A DNA stretch of 33,940 bases, from assembly GCF_016056375.1 (NCBI RefSeq), contig NZ_JAEDAE010000017.1:1-33940 (forward strand), written 5' to 3'. Below, piece after piece: positions 7,427 to 14,785 of this stretch. The notes under the pieces are model-generated. The model saw only the letters and a program-made list of their open reading frames with translations. It made no database searches and had not been told where the DNA came from. Each line of letters starts with the position of its first letter. The first letter of the stretch is position 1. Source of the stretch: Hymenobacter negativus. GTDB lineage: Bacteria; Bacteroidota; Bacteroidia; Cytophagales; Hymenobacteraceae. The translations under genes and the position numbers were made by a program.

Positions 7427-9223
7427 TTACATCCGCTCGGGCACCTGGATGCCCAACAGGCCCATCGAGGCCTTAATTTGCTCGCCCACGCGGGCCGACA
7501 GCGCCACCCGCAGGCTGCGCTTGGCCGCGTCAGTTTCCTGGAAAATCGACACCTCGGCGTAGAAGCGATTGTATGCTTTCGCCAGGTCGTAAGCGTATTG
7601 CGCAATGACGGCCGGCGAAAGGTTGCGGGCCGCCTCGGCCACTACCGAAGCGTAGCGGGCCAGCTCCTGAATCAGTTCTTGCTCGGTCGCTTCCAACCCC
7701 GTAATGCTACTCCAATCAGCCGACTCAGCTATGCCCAGCTCGGCGGCTTTGCGGCGGATGGCGGCGATGCGGGCGTGCGAGTACTGAATGAACGGACCGG
7801 TGTGGCCTTCCAGGCTCACCGACTCTTCGGGGTTAAAGAGCATGCGCTTCTTGGGGTCCACCTTCAGCAGGTAGTATTTCAGCGCGCCCAGGCCCAGCAT
7901 GTGGTAGAGTTCTTCCAGCTCGGCATCGGAGAGGCCTTCGGTTTTGCCTTTTTCGAGGGTAGCGGCTTTGGCGGCGGCCACCACGTCGCGCACCAGCTCG
8001 TCGGCGTCCACCACGGTGCCTTCGCGCGATTTCATCTTGCCGGAGGGCAAATCCACCATGCCGTAGCTGAGGTGGTGGATGGCGTCGGCGTAGGGCTTGC
8101 CCAGCTTTTTGAGCGTGGCTTGCAGCACCTGCATGTGGTAGTTCTGCTCGTCGGCGATGACGTAGATGCTGCTGTCGTAGCCAAAATCCTGGTACTTCAG
8201 CTCGGCCGTGCCCAGGTCCTGGGTGATGTACACGCTGGTGCCGTCGGCGCGGAGCAGGAGCTTTTCATCCAGTCCCTCGGCCTGCAAATCTACCCACACC
8301 GAGCCGTTTTCCTTTTTGAAGAACACGCCTTTTTCGAGACCCTCTTCTACCCGTTCCTTGCCCAGTAGGTAGGTTTCGGACTCGTAATAGTACTGGTCGA
8401 AATCGACGCCGATGTTTTTGTAGGTGGCATCGAAGCCTTCGTACACCCAGCCGTTCATCTGGCTCCAGAGGGCTTTTACCTCCGCATCGCCGGCTTCCCA
8501 GGCTTGCAGCATCTGCTGGGCCTCGGTCATGAGCGGGGCGCTTTTCTTGGCAATGTCCGGCGCCACGCCCTCGGCTTCGAGCTGGCGAATTTCCTCGCGG
8601 TAGTGCTTCTCAAACAGCACGTAGTATTTACCGGCGAGGTGGTCGCCCTTCAGGCCAGCGCTCTGCGGGGTTTCGCCCTGGCCGAAGTGCTGGTAGGCAA
8701 TCATCGACTTGCAGATGTGGATGCCGCGGTCGTTCACCAGGTTGGCTTTGGTGACGGTGGCGCCGGTGGCTTTCAGAATCTCGGCCACCGAGTAGCCCAG
8801 GAAATTGTTGCGCAGGTGGCCCAGGTGCAGGGGCTTGTTGGTGTTGGGCGAGGAGTATTCGACCACCACGTTTTGCGGGCCGCCGTCGGTGCCCACGGGC
8901 GCGGTGGCAGGCTGCTGGCGCAGCTGCTCAAATTGGGCCAGCCACTCGGCATCGGCAATTTCGAGGTTGAGGAAGCCTTTCACCACGTTGAAGCCGCGCA
9001 CGCGAGGTTCGTGGGCTTTCAGCCACTCGCCCAGGGCCTGGCCGATTTGCTCGGGGCCTTTGCCCAGCGCTTTGGTGAGCGGGAACGTAACGAGGGTGAA
9101 GCTGCCGGCAAACTCCTTGCGCGTGGGCTGGAGCGTGAGGCTGGCGACGGGGATTTCAACGCCAAAAACGGCCTGAGCGGCGGTTTGCAGGGCGGTTTTG
9201 AGGGAGGATTCTAGCTGTTGCAC
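7427..9223 (-). CDS. argS: Arginine--tRNA ligase
   Basis: Class I aminoacyl-tRNA synthetase of 598 aa that charges tRNA-Arg with arginine using ATP. An N-terminal Add-1 tRNA-D-loop domain (1-~115) precedes the catalytic core. The HIGH-type motif is HLGH (133-136) after SSPNTNKPL, and the KMSKS loop is KMKSREG (396-402). The C-terminal DALR anticodon-binding domain begins around 480 (GPFIQYSHARI). Length is normal. No ATG fits, and GTG at 9223 (read as MQQLESSLKTAL) matches family N-termini. A longer in-frame ATG start would add about 60 unconserved residues and run over the promoter. The -7 box TACCTTTG ends only four bases before this GTG, so the mRNA is probably leaderless. Confidence 0.97.
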   Translation of the reverse strand: MQQLESSLKTALQTAAQAVFGVEIPVASLTLQPTRKEFAGSFTLVTFPLTKALGKGPEQIGQALGEWLKAHEPRVRGFNVVKGFLNLEIADAEWLAQFEQLRQQPATAPVGTDGGPQNVVVEYSSPNTNKPLHLGHLRNNFLGYSVAEILKATGATVTKANLVNDRGIHICKSMIAYQHFGQGETPQSAGLKGDHLAGKYYVLFEKHYREEIRQLEAEGVAPDIAKKSAPLMTEAQQMLQAWEAGDAEVKALWSQMNGWVYEGFDATYKNIGVDFDQYYYESETYLLGKERVEEGLEKGVFFKKENGSVWVDLQAEGLDEKLLLRADGTSVYITQDLGTAELKYQDFGYDSSIYVIADEQNYHMQVLQATLKKLGKPYADAIHHLSYGMVDLPSGKMKSREGTVVDADELVRDVVAAAKAATLEKGKTEGLSDAELEELYHMLGLGALKYYLLKVDPKKRMLFNPEESVSLEGHTGPFIQYSHARIAAIRRKAAELGIAESADWSSITGLEATEQELIQELARYASVVAEAARNLSPAVIAQYAYDLAKAYNRFYAEVSIFQETDAAKRSLRVALSARVGEQIKASMGLLGIQVPERM

Positions 9224-9227
9224 GGGG

Positions 9228-9235
9228 CAAAGGTA
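9228..9235 (-). promoter_or_regulatory. argS promoter -7 box (TACCTTTG)
   Basis: It matches the Bacteroidota TAnnTTTG element exactly. Four C residues separate it from the GTG start, which places the expected transcription start at or next to the start codon. Confidence 0.7.
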
Positions 9236-9426
9236 CGGGCTGGCGGTAAGCGCACCCCTGCCCCCTTTCCAAAAAGCGGGAGCGCCGGCTTCGGTTTTTG
9301 CCAGCCGTCGGCGGCAGTGTATTCCAGCGCTACGTCCTAACCCATGGCCAAAGGAAAGCACCGAAAGGGACGTTTTGCGAAATGGCGGTACTTTGCCGGC
9401 TCTCACTCCCACCCGCTCTCGTTCTC

Positions 9427-10593
9427 ATGTCCCGTATTCTTCCCACCATTGTGGGGGCGCAGTTTTGCTGCACCTCGCTGTGGTTTGCCGGCAATGCCGT
9501 GGCCCCCGATATGGCCGCGCGCCTGCACCAGGGGCCCGGTTTTGTGGCCGCGCTCACCAGCGCCGTGCAGCTGGGCTTCATTGCCGGCACCCTGGCCTTT
9601 GCCCTGCTGGCGGTGGCCGACCGTTTCTCCCCGTCGCGGGTGTTCGCGCTGAGCGCGGCGCTGGCGGCCTTCTGCAACCTAGGGCTGGTGCTGCCGGGCC
9701 TGCCGGTGGCGGGGCTGCTGGGCTGCCGGGTGCTCACGGGGTTTTTCCTGGCCGGCATCTACCCGGTGGGCATGAAAATAGCGGCCGACCACTACGAGGC
9801 CGGGCTGGGGCGCTCGCTGGGCTGGCTGGTGGGGGCCCTGGTGCTGGGCACCGCATTTCCGCACCTGCTCAAGAGCGTGGGCGGGCCGCTGCCCTGGCAG
9901 GCGGTGGCCTGGGCTACCTCCGGCCTGGCGCTGCTGGGCGGCGCGGCCATGCTGGTGCTGGTGCCCGATGGCCCCTACCGCCGGGCCGGCACGCGCCCGG
10001 CGCTCACGGCGTTTTTGGCGGGGTTCCGGCAGCCCGCGTTTCGGGCGGCGGCGTTTGGCTACTTCGGGCACATGTGGGAGCTCTACACGTTCTGGGCCTT
10101 TGTGCCGGTGGTGCTGGCGGCCTTCAATGCCCGGCACCCGGGGGCGGGCGTGCCGGTGCCGCTGCTGTCATTCAGCATCATCGGCGGGGGCAGCCTGGCT
10201 TGCGTGGGCGCGGGGCTGCTGGCCCGGCGGCTGGGCCCGGCCCGGGTGGCGGGGGCGGCACTGGGGCTGTCGGGCGGCTGCTGCCTGGCTTCGGGGCTGG
10301 TGCTAGGCACGGGCTCGGGCGCGATGCTAGGGGCTTTTCTGGGGTTCTGGGGGCTGGTGGTGGTGGCCGATTCGCCGATGTTTTCCACGCTGGTGGCCCG
10401 GCACGCCCCCGCCACCACGCGCGGGGCCGCGCTCACCATCGTCAACTGCCTGGGCTTTGCCCTCACCATTGGCAGCATTCAACTCACCAACCGGCTGGCG
10501 CTGCTGCTGCCGCCGCAGCTAGTGCTGCTGCCGCTGGCCGTGGGGCCGGCGCTGGGGCTGTGGGCGCTGTGGCGGCAGGAAATGGAAGTGTGA
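9427..10593 (+). CDS. MFS transporter
   Basis: Inner-membrane protein of 388 aa with about twelve hydrophobic helices in the 6+6 layout of the major facilitator superfamily. The first helix begins MSRILPTIVGAQFCCTSLW, and a central polar loop (PDGPYRRAGTRPALTAF, about 180-196) separates the halves. Helix 4 carries GCRVLTGFFLAGIYPVGMKIAADHYE, resembling the conserved RxxxG and acidic pattern of sugar or cyanate-type MFS proteins. The substrate cannot be read from sequence. The start is the ATG at 9427. Earlier in-frame starts would translate across a TACTTTG promoter-like box at 9387-9393. The gene is divergent from argS and stands alone, followed by a strong hairpin. GC at third positions is extreme, with many consecutive GGC, CTG and GCG codons. 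Confidence 0.88.
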   Translation: MSRILPTIVGAQFCCTSLWFAGNAVAPDMAARLHQGPGFVAALTSAVQLGFIAGTLAFALLAVADRFSPSRVFALSAALAAFCNLGLVLPGLPVAGLLGCRVLTGFFLAGIYPVGMKIAADHYEAGLGRSLGWLVGALVLGTAFPHLLKSVGGPLPWQAVAWATSGLALLGGAAMLVLVPDGPYRRAGTRPALTAFLAGFRQPAFRAAAFGYFGHMWELYTFWAFVPVVLAAFNARHPGAGVPVPLLSFSIIGGGSLACVGAGLLARRLGPARVAGAALGLSGGCCLASGLVLGTGSGAMLGAFLGFWGLVVVADSPMFSTLVARHAPATTRGAALTIVNCLGFALTIGSIQLTNRLALLLPPQLVLLPLAVGPALGLWALWRQEMEV

Positions 10594-10629
10594 CAGCCCG
10601 CAACCCCCAAACAGCTCTCGAAATTTAAA

Positions 10630-10672
10630 GCAATGCAAAGCCCCGCCAGATATTGGCGGGGCTTTGCATTGC
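10630..10672 (+). terminator. Hairpin terminator after the MFS gene
   Basis: Perfect 19-bp arms (10630-10648, 10654-10672; core AAAGCCCCGCCA/TGGCGGGGCTTT) with a 5-base loop. There is no long T-run beyond the stem, but TTT lies within the right arm. It is 37 bases after the MFS stop. Confidence 0.75.
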
Positions 10673-10831
10673 TTCTTGAAGTTCACGAAACTCATCAACT
10701 AATGAGATTTCTTAAACTTTGATTGGTAGACGAGTTTCTTAAACTTGGCTCAAGCAATGAAGGCGGTTCCAAGACCCAATACTATTCTCTGGCTGTTTAC
10801 TTTAGTCGTTTAGGAAAAATAGCGCAATCGT

Positions 10832-11236
10832 TTATAACCGATTAAAAGTATCTGTACTTTCCTTCACATCTCCCAAAATGCGCTTGGTACTTACCACGAC
10901 CAACGTTTTATCAGTCAGAGTTAGCACCGTTTGCGTTGTAAGAAACGAGTTGTTAGCATAGGTAATGGTGTTTCCGCTGTAGGAATAGGGGCCCATGTAC
11001 AACATAAATCCCCGTTCATCATATTTAGCTTCATCACTACCAAATACCAATGTCTCATCGTTCGGTAAAAAGGTTATCGTTCGAGTAGTGGTAGGGGTTC
11101 CATCCTTATAGGTAGTCACGGTGGTTTGTGAAGTCATTTGCCAAGTGCCTATCAGGGTGTACGTTGGAGCAGTCGAAGATTTGGAGCAACTACAAAAGCT
11201 AATAGCAAGTAGAACAAGGAATAAAATATTTTTCAT
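10832..11236 (-). CDS. Small lipoprotein, lipocalin-like fold likely
   Basis: A 134-aa predicted lipoprotein. The signal peptide MKNILFLVLLAISFCSC carries a lipobox-like stretch ending at a Cys (C15 or C17). The mature part has alternating hydrophobic/polar strands with repeated Thr/Tyr and the LIGTWQMTS motif (GxW) seen at the first strand of lipocalin-like Bacteroidota lipoproteins. The middle (TITFLPNDETLVFGSDEAKYDERG) and end (VLTLTDKTLVVVSTKR) fit the same beta-barrel pattern. Function is unknown, and ligand binding at the outer membrane is only suggested by the fold. The gene is clearly AT-richer than its neighbours, as are both its flanks (about 10680-11340), which hints at recent acquisition or relaxed composition. 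It is monocistronic between two hairpins. Confidence 0.8.
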   Translation of the reverse strand: MKNILFLVLLAISFCSCSKSSTAPTYTLIGTWQMTSQTTVTTYKDGTPTTTRTITFLPNDETLVFGSDEAKYDERGFMLYMGPYSYSGNTITYANNSFLTTQTVLTLTDKTLVVVSTKRILGDVKESTDTFNRL

Positions 11237-11374
11237 AATGCTAATCTATACAGCTTTTAGAGGAGTATATGTTTGATATAATATTACCTCATAAGAAGTT
11301 TGTCTAAACGGTGGAATTCGTAGACTACTAACTTTTCGCAAGGTAGTCCGCTCAGCGAAGTTCCCCACAAAAAC

Positions 11375-11397
11375 GCCCCGCCAGCTACTGGCGGGGC
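11375..11397 (-). terminator. Rho-independent terminator of the VOC gene
   Basis: Ten-base GC arms (11375-11384, 11388-11397; GCCCCGCCAG/CTGGCGGGGC). On the minus strand the stem is followed by a T-run (A-run at 11369-11373 on plus). It lies 48 bases past the minus-strand VOC stop. The stem core is the same as in the hairpin at 10630-10672. Confidence 0.8.
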
Positions 11398-11444
11398 TTT
11401 CTGTTTCTTCAGCGGCTTAGGCTGCGTGCTTGGGACCGGGCACT

Positions 11445-11795
11445 CTACGCTTCACCGCAAACGGATAATTCGTTGCCATTCGGGTCGGTGAAATGAAACC
11501 GCCGCCCGCCCGGATAAGCAAAGATTGGCTTGCTGATGGTGCCCCCGGCAGCTTCTACCGCCGCTTGCGACTCCTCCAACGTATCGCCCCACAGCACCAC
11601 CAACGGGCTGCTGGGTGGCACGCTGTCGGCCCGGTAAAATCCACCCGCTAGCTGCCCGTCCTCAAAAGCCACGTAATCGGGCCCATAATCCTCAAACGTC
11701 CATCCAAAAACTTGGGCGTAGAACTGTTTGGTCGCGGCCAAGTCAGTGGCCGGAAACTCCACATAGAAGATGGAATTGTTGATTGGTTTGCTCAT
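11445..11795 (-). CDS. VOC-family protein (glyoxalase/bleomycin-resistance fold)
   Basis: Cytoplasmic protein of 116 aa, one VOC module of two beta-alpha-beta-beta-beta units. The first unit begins NSIFYVEFPATDLAATKQFYAQVFGW. The second ends YPGGRRFHFTDPNGNELSV, with the terminal metal-ligand Glu in NELSV. Such proteins are metal-dependent lyases, isomerases or dioxygenases, or small-molecule binders, and the substrate cannot be told. I chose the ATG at 11795 (MSKPINNSIFYVEF). The longer in-frame start at 11858 would read into an inverted repeat and add a Pro-rich unconserved stretch. Single-gene unit with its own terminator. Confidence 0.88.
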   Translation of the reverse strand: MSKPINNSIFYVEFPATDLAATKQFYAQVFGWTFEDYGPDYVAFEDGQLAGGFYRADSVPPSSPLVVLWGDTLEESQAAVEAAGGTISKPIFAYPGGRRFHFTDPNGNELSVCGEA

Positions 11796-11853
11796 TTCGC
11801 AGAATGGGTGAGGCGGTGAGGGGGTAAAATTATTTGGCAATTCGGTTTTGCCT

Positions 11854-11955
11854 GTCATGCTGAGCGCAGCCGGAGCATCTCTACCGTGTAACTACTAATC
11901 CAATCGACAGGATTTACTACTGCGGTAGAGATGCTTCGGCTGCGCTCAGCATGAC
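11854..11955. repeat. Large inverted repeat, 33-base arms
   Basis: Arms 11854-11886 and 11923-11955 are complementary with one mismatch (GTCATGCTGAGCGCAGCC.. / ..GGCTGCGCTCAGCATGAC), with a 36-base AT-rich loop. It lies between the arginase stop (11983) and the VOC start (11795), both minus strand. It is likely a dispersed intergenic repeat that also acts as a terminator. Confidence 0.85.
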
Positions 11956-11982
11956 GGTTGGCTTCAAACTGCCAGCCCTCCC

Positions 11983-12957
11983 CTACCTACTCACCACTTC
12001 CTCCAGCCGCAGCCGCTTCTCAATGGCATCCGTCGCCTTTTCCAGAATATTAAAGGCATTCTTGGCCATCGTGTTGCCGTTGTCCAGCGTGGGGTTGATT
12101 TCGACCATCTCGAAGCACACCACCCGGTCGTTTTCCAGCAGGTCCTGGCAGAGGTTTTCGGCTTCGGAGAGGTAGAGGCCGTCCTCCACGGGCGTGCCCG
12201 TGCCGATGCTGAAACTCGAATCGAGGCTATCCACGTCGAAGGAAATGTACACCAGGTCGCAGAAGCGCAGGTGCTCGTAAATCTCGCGGCTAAGCTGGCG
12301 CGAGCCCTTGGCCTTGATTTCGGGCAGCCGAATCCACTTGATGCCCAGCTCTTCGATGAGGGCGTCTTCCTCCTCCTCGGTGTCGCGCACCACCACGTAC
12401 ACCAGGTGCTCGGGCAGCAGCTTGGGACCGGGTTCGCCCAGGTTTTGCAGGCGGCGCCAGAAGAATTCCGTTTCCGCGTCGGGGATGTTGCGCTGGTGCT
12501 TGCGGTTATCCATGCCCAACGCGGCGGCCAGGGGCATGCCGTGCACGTTGCCGCTGGGCGTGGTGTAGGGCGAGTGGATGTCGGCGTGGGCGTCAATCCA
12601 GATTACGCCCAGCGTTTTGGTGGGGTACGCGGCCTTGATGCCGGCAATGGTGGCGTTGGCCGAGCTATGGTCGCCGGCCAGCACCAGCGGGAATTCGCCG
12701 AAGCGCAGCGTCTGCTCCACGGCGGCCGTGATGCCCTTTTGCACCGTATAAATGGCGTCGATGTGCTTGGCAAACGGGAACGGCGTTTTGTCGAACAGGA
12801 CGTGGTTCAAATCGGGCACGACCACGGAATTGAACCGGCGGAAATAATCAGAGCCTTTGTTGAGGCAGGCCACGCGCAGGGCGTCGATGCCCATGCCGGA
12901 GCCACGAGTACCCGCCCCGAGTTCGGAGCGGACTTCCAGTAATTTGATGCGTTTCAT
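11983..12957 (-). CDS. Arginase-family ureohydrolase (probable arginase)
   Basis: Cytoplasmic binuclear-Mn hydrolase of 324 aa, expected to convert arginine to ornithine and urea. The metal-binding signatures are GDHS (95-98), DAHADIH (122-128) and SFDVDSLD (239-246). NVHGMP (137-142) resembles the arginase form SGNxHGxP more than the agmatinase form. GTGTPV (252-257) and E286 in VEINP complete the site. The usual DP after the third motif is DS here. The start is the ATG at 12957 (MKRIKLLEVRSELGAG); upstream codons are unconserved. It is divergent from an arginine decarboxylase gene, so an agmatinase role is conceivable, but the motifs favour arginase. Formiminoglutamase is less likely. The family is firm and the substrate moderately sure. 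Confidence 0.88.
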   Translation of the reverse strand: MKRIKLLEVRSELGAGTRGSGMGIDALRVACLNKGSDYFRRFNSVVVPDLNHVLFDKTPFPFAKHIDAIYTVQKGITAAVEQTLRFGEFPLVLAGDHSSANATIAGIKAAYPTKTLGVIWIDAHADIHSPYTTPSGNVHGMPLAAALGMDNRKHQRNIPDAETEFFWRRLQNLGEPGPKLLPEHLVYVVVRDTEEEEDALIEELGIKWIRLPEIKAKGSRQLSREIYEHLRFCDLVYISFDVDSLDSSFSIGTGTPVEDGLYLSEAENLCQDLLENDRVVCFEMVEINPTLDNGNTMAKNAFNILEKATDAIEKRLRLEEVVSR

Positions 12958-13006
12958 CGGAGGGTGGGAATTTGGGAGAGCAGGATGGCGGCATCGTTCC
13001 AAGGAT

Positions 13007-13103
13007 TCAGTTAACAGTTAGCAGTGAACAGTTATCAGTTAATAGTTATGCTCTTAATGAGCCAACTGCTAACTGTTCACTGTTCACTGTTCACTGCTAA
13101 CTG
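13007..13103. repeat. Inverted pair of tandem 7-mer arrays (CAGTTAA-like)
   Basis: The left arm (about 13007-13049) reads as six heptamers: CAGTTAA, CAGTTAG, CAGTGAA, CAGTTAT, CAGTTAA, TAGTTAT. The right arm (about 13063-13103), read on the minus strand, is CAGTTAG, CAGTGAA three times, CAGTTAG, CAGTTGG. The two arrays can fold on each other. This element, together with 13104-13222 where I see nothing coding, fills the 335-base gap between the arginase and decarboxylase starts. Confidence 0.85.
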
Positions 13104-13222
13104 AAACGCTTCGAGCGCTGCCTTGCGGCAGAAGAATCTGCCGTAGCCAAGTCGCTTATTATTCCATCGTCACGATGCGAGGCGGGATTGCGGGAGAACA
13201 TCAAGCGGTTCCCGGCCGTTAA

Positions 13223-13274
13223 CCCGACCCCGGCGGTACTTTTGTACCACCCGCCGCAAAGGTCGGGCTTTTTC
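13223..13274 (+). promoter_or_regulatory. Terminator-like hairpin enclosing the arginine decarboxylase promoter
   Basis: CCCGACC (13223-13229) pairs with GGTCGGG (13261-13267). Inside, CGGCG (13231-13235) pairs with the C/G run at 13252-13256, and GTAC (13236-13239) with GTAC (13244-13247) around a TTTT loop. CTTTTTC follows the stem at 13268-13274. The -7 box TACTTTTG (13237-13244) lies at the tip of this stem. The start codon is at 13292. It may block read-through from upstream while firing its own promoter, or act as an attenuator if transcription starts further upstream. Confidence 0.5.
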
Positions 13275-13291
13275 GCCGTTTTCAAAACCGC

Positions 13292-14689
13292 ATGGATACG
13301 TACCACGACCTCATTTCCCAAACCTTCGACTTCCCCACGGCCGACTTTACCGTGCACAACCACGAGCTGCAGTTCCACGGCATCGACCTGATGGCCCTCG
13401 TGGAGAAATACGGCACCCCGCTGCGCCTCACTTACCTGCCCAAAATCAGCTCCCAGATTCAGCGGGCCAAGAAATGGTTTGCCGATGGCATTGCGAGCAC
13501 CGGCTACACGGGCTCGTATTCCTACGCCTACTGCACCAAGTCGTCGCACTTCCGCTTCATCCTCGAAGAGGCGCTGAAAAACGACATCCACCTCGAAACC
13601 TCGTCATGGTTCGACATCAGCATCATCCGCAATTTGCACGCCCAGGGCAAGGTCGATAAGCAGAAGCACATCATCTGCAACGGCTTCAAGCCCGAGGCTT
13701 ACAAAAAGGAAATCGCCGACCTGATTAACGACGGGTTTGTGAACTGCATGCCCATCATCGATTCGCCCAACGAAATCGAGTACTACCACGACCACGTGAA
13801 CGAGAAAGTGAACATGGGCATGCGCCTGGCTTCGGATGAGGAGCCGCGCTTCCAGTTCTACACCTCGCGCCTGGGCGTGCGCTACGCCGATGCCATTCCC
13901 ATTTACGAGCAGCGCATCAAGGACGACCCGCGCTTCACGCTCACCATGCTGCACTATTTCATCAGCACGGGCATCAAGGACACGTCCTATTACTGGTCCG
14001 AGCTGAGCCGCTTTGTGCATAAGTACTGCGAGCTGCGCAAGGTGTGCCCCACCCTCACCACCATTGACATCGGCGGCGGCCTGCCTATCCAAACCAGCAT
14101 TCAGCCCGACTACGACTACCCCTACATGGTGGCCGAAATTCTGCGCACCATCCAGCGCATCTGTGCCCAGGAAGGCGTGCCCGAGCCCAATATTTTCACC
14201 GAGTTCGGCATCTTCACGGTGGGCGAAAGCGGGGCCACCATCTACAGCATTCTCGATGAGAAGCTGCAGAACGATAAGGAGCTCTGGTACATGATTGACG
14301 GCTCGTTCATCACCAACCTGCCCGATACCTGGGCCCTCAACCAGCGCTTCATCATGCTGGCCCTCAACGGCTGGGAGAAGCAGTACAAGAAAATCCAACT
14401 CGGCGGCCTCACCTGCGACTCGCAGGACTACTACAACTCCGAGAAGCACATCTACCAAACCTTCCTGCCCGAGCGCAAGCCGGCGGATGCCCAGCCGCTT
14501 TACGTGGGCTTCTTCCACACCGGCGCCTACCAGGAGAGCCTGAGCGGCTACGGCGGCATCAAGCACTGCCTCATCCCCGCCCCGCAGCACATCATTCTCG
14601 ACCGCGCCGCCGACGGCACCCTCACCGATACCGTGTTTGCGCCCCAGCAGGAAGCCGGCAGCATGATGCGCATCCTCGGGTACGAATAA
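13292..14689 (+). CDS. speA: PLP-dependent arginine decarboxylase (fold type III)
   Basis: Cytoplasmic decarboxylase of 465 aa in the alanine-racemase-like fold. It probably converts arginine to agmatine and CO2 for polyamine synthesis. The PLP lysine is K83 in YAYCTKSSHF. The phosphate-binding glycines are GGGLP (261-265), with EFG at 304-306. The second-subunit catalytic Cys is in CDSQDYY (C375, D379). It is shorter than E. coli SpeA (~650 aa) but matches my recollection of the Bacteroidota form. The alternatives, diaminopimelate or carboxynorspermidine decarboxylase, fit less well in length and in the LETSSWFDISII region. The gene is divergent from an arginase-family gene across a 335-base spacer with a promoter, a hairpin and a heptamer repeat, so both draw on arginine. 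Confidence 0.85.
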   Translation: MDTYHDLISQTFDFPTADFTVHNHELQFHGIDLMALVEKYGTPLRLTYLPKISSQIQRAKKWFADGIASTGYTGSYSYAYCTKSSHFRFILEEALKNDIHLETSSWFDISIIRNLHAQGKVDKQKHIICNGFKPEAYKKEIADLINDGFVNCMPIIDSPNEIEYYHDHVNEKVNMGMRLASDEEPRFQFYTSRLGVRYADAIPIYEQRIKDDPRFTLTMLHYFISTGIKDTSYYWSELSRFVHKYCELRKVCPTLTTIDIGGGLPIQTSIQPDYDYPYMVAEILRTIQRICAQEGVPEPNIFTEFGIFTVGESGATIYSILDEKLQNDKELWYMIDGSFITNLPDTWALNQRFIMLALNGWEKQYKKIQLGGLTCDSQDYYNSEKHIYQTFLPERKPADAQPLYVGFFHTGAYQESLSGYGGIKHCLIPAPQHIILDRAADGTLTDTVFAPQQEAGSMMRILGYE

Positions 14690-14737
14690 TTCAATTTCGA
14701 CGTTAGCGGGTTGTGCCGAAATATTAGGCTCGCTGCT

Positions 14738-14745
14738 TATCTTTG
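14738..14745 (+). promoter_or_regulatory. -7 box (TATCTTTG) for the small lipoprotein gene
   Basis: Exact TAnnTTTG match. A TTG at 14711-14713 could be the -33 element. It predicts a leader of about 35-40 bases before the ATG at 14786. Confidence 0.65.
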
Positions 14746-14785
14746 AAGCCCAACCCCGCAACCCCTCACCCGTTTTTATATAATT

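Noticed and set aside
9198..10628. A 476-codon alternative plus-strand frame overlapping the MFS gene
   Set aside because: It is very Gly/Ala/Arg-rich without membrane helices, whereas the other frame gives twelve helices and the MFS pattern.
13007..13103. CRISPR-like array
   Set aside because: Units are 7 bases, contiguous and without spacers. No cas genes are present.
13223..13274. A riboswitch in front of the arginine decarboxylase gene
   Set aside because: The element is a simple stem of about 45 bases with no multi-helix aptamer. A promoter lies within it, so terminator or insulator is simpler.
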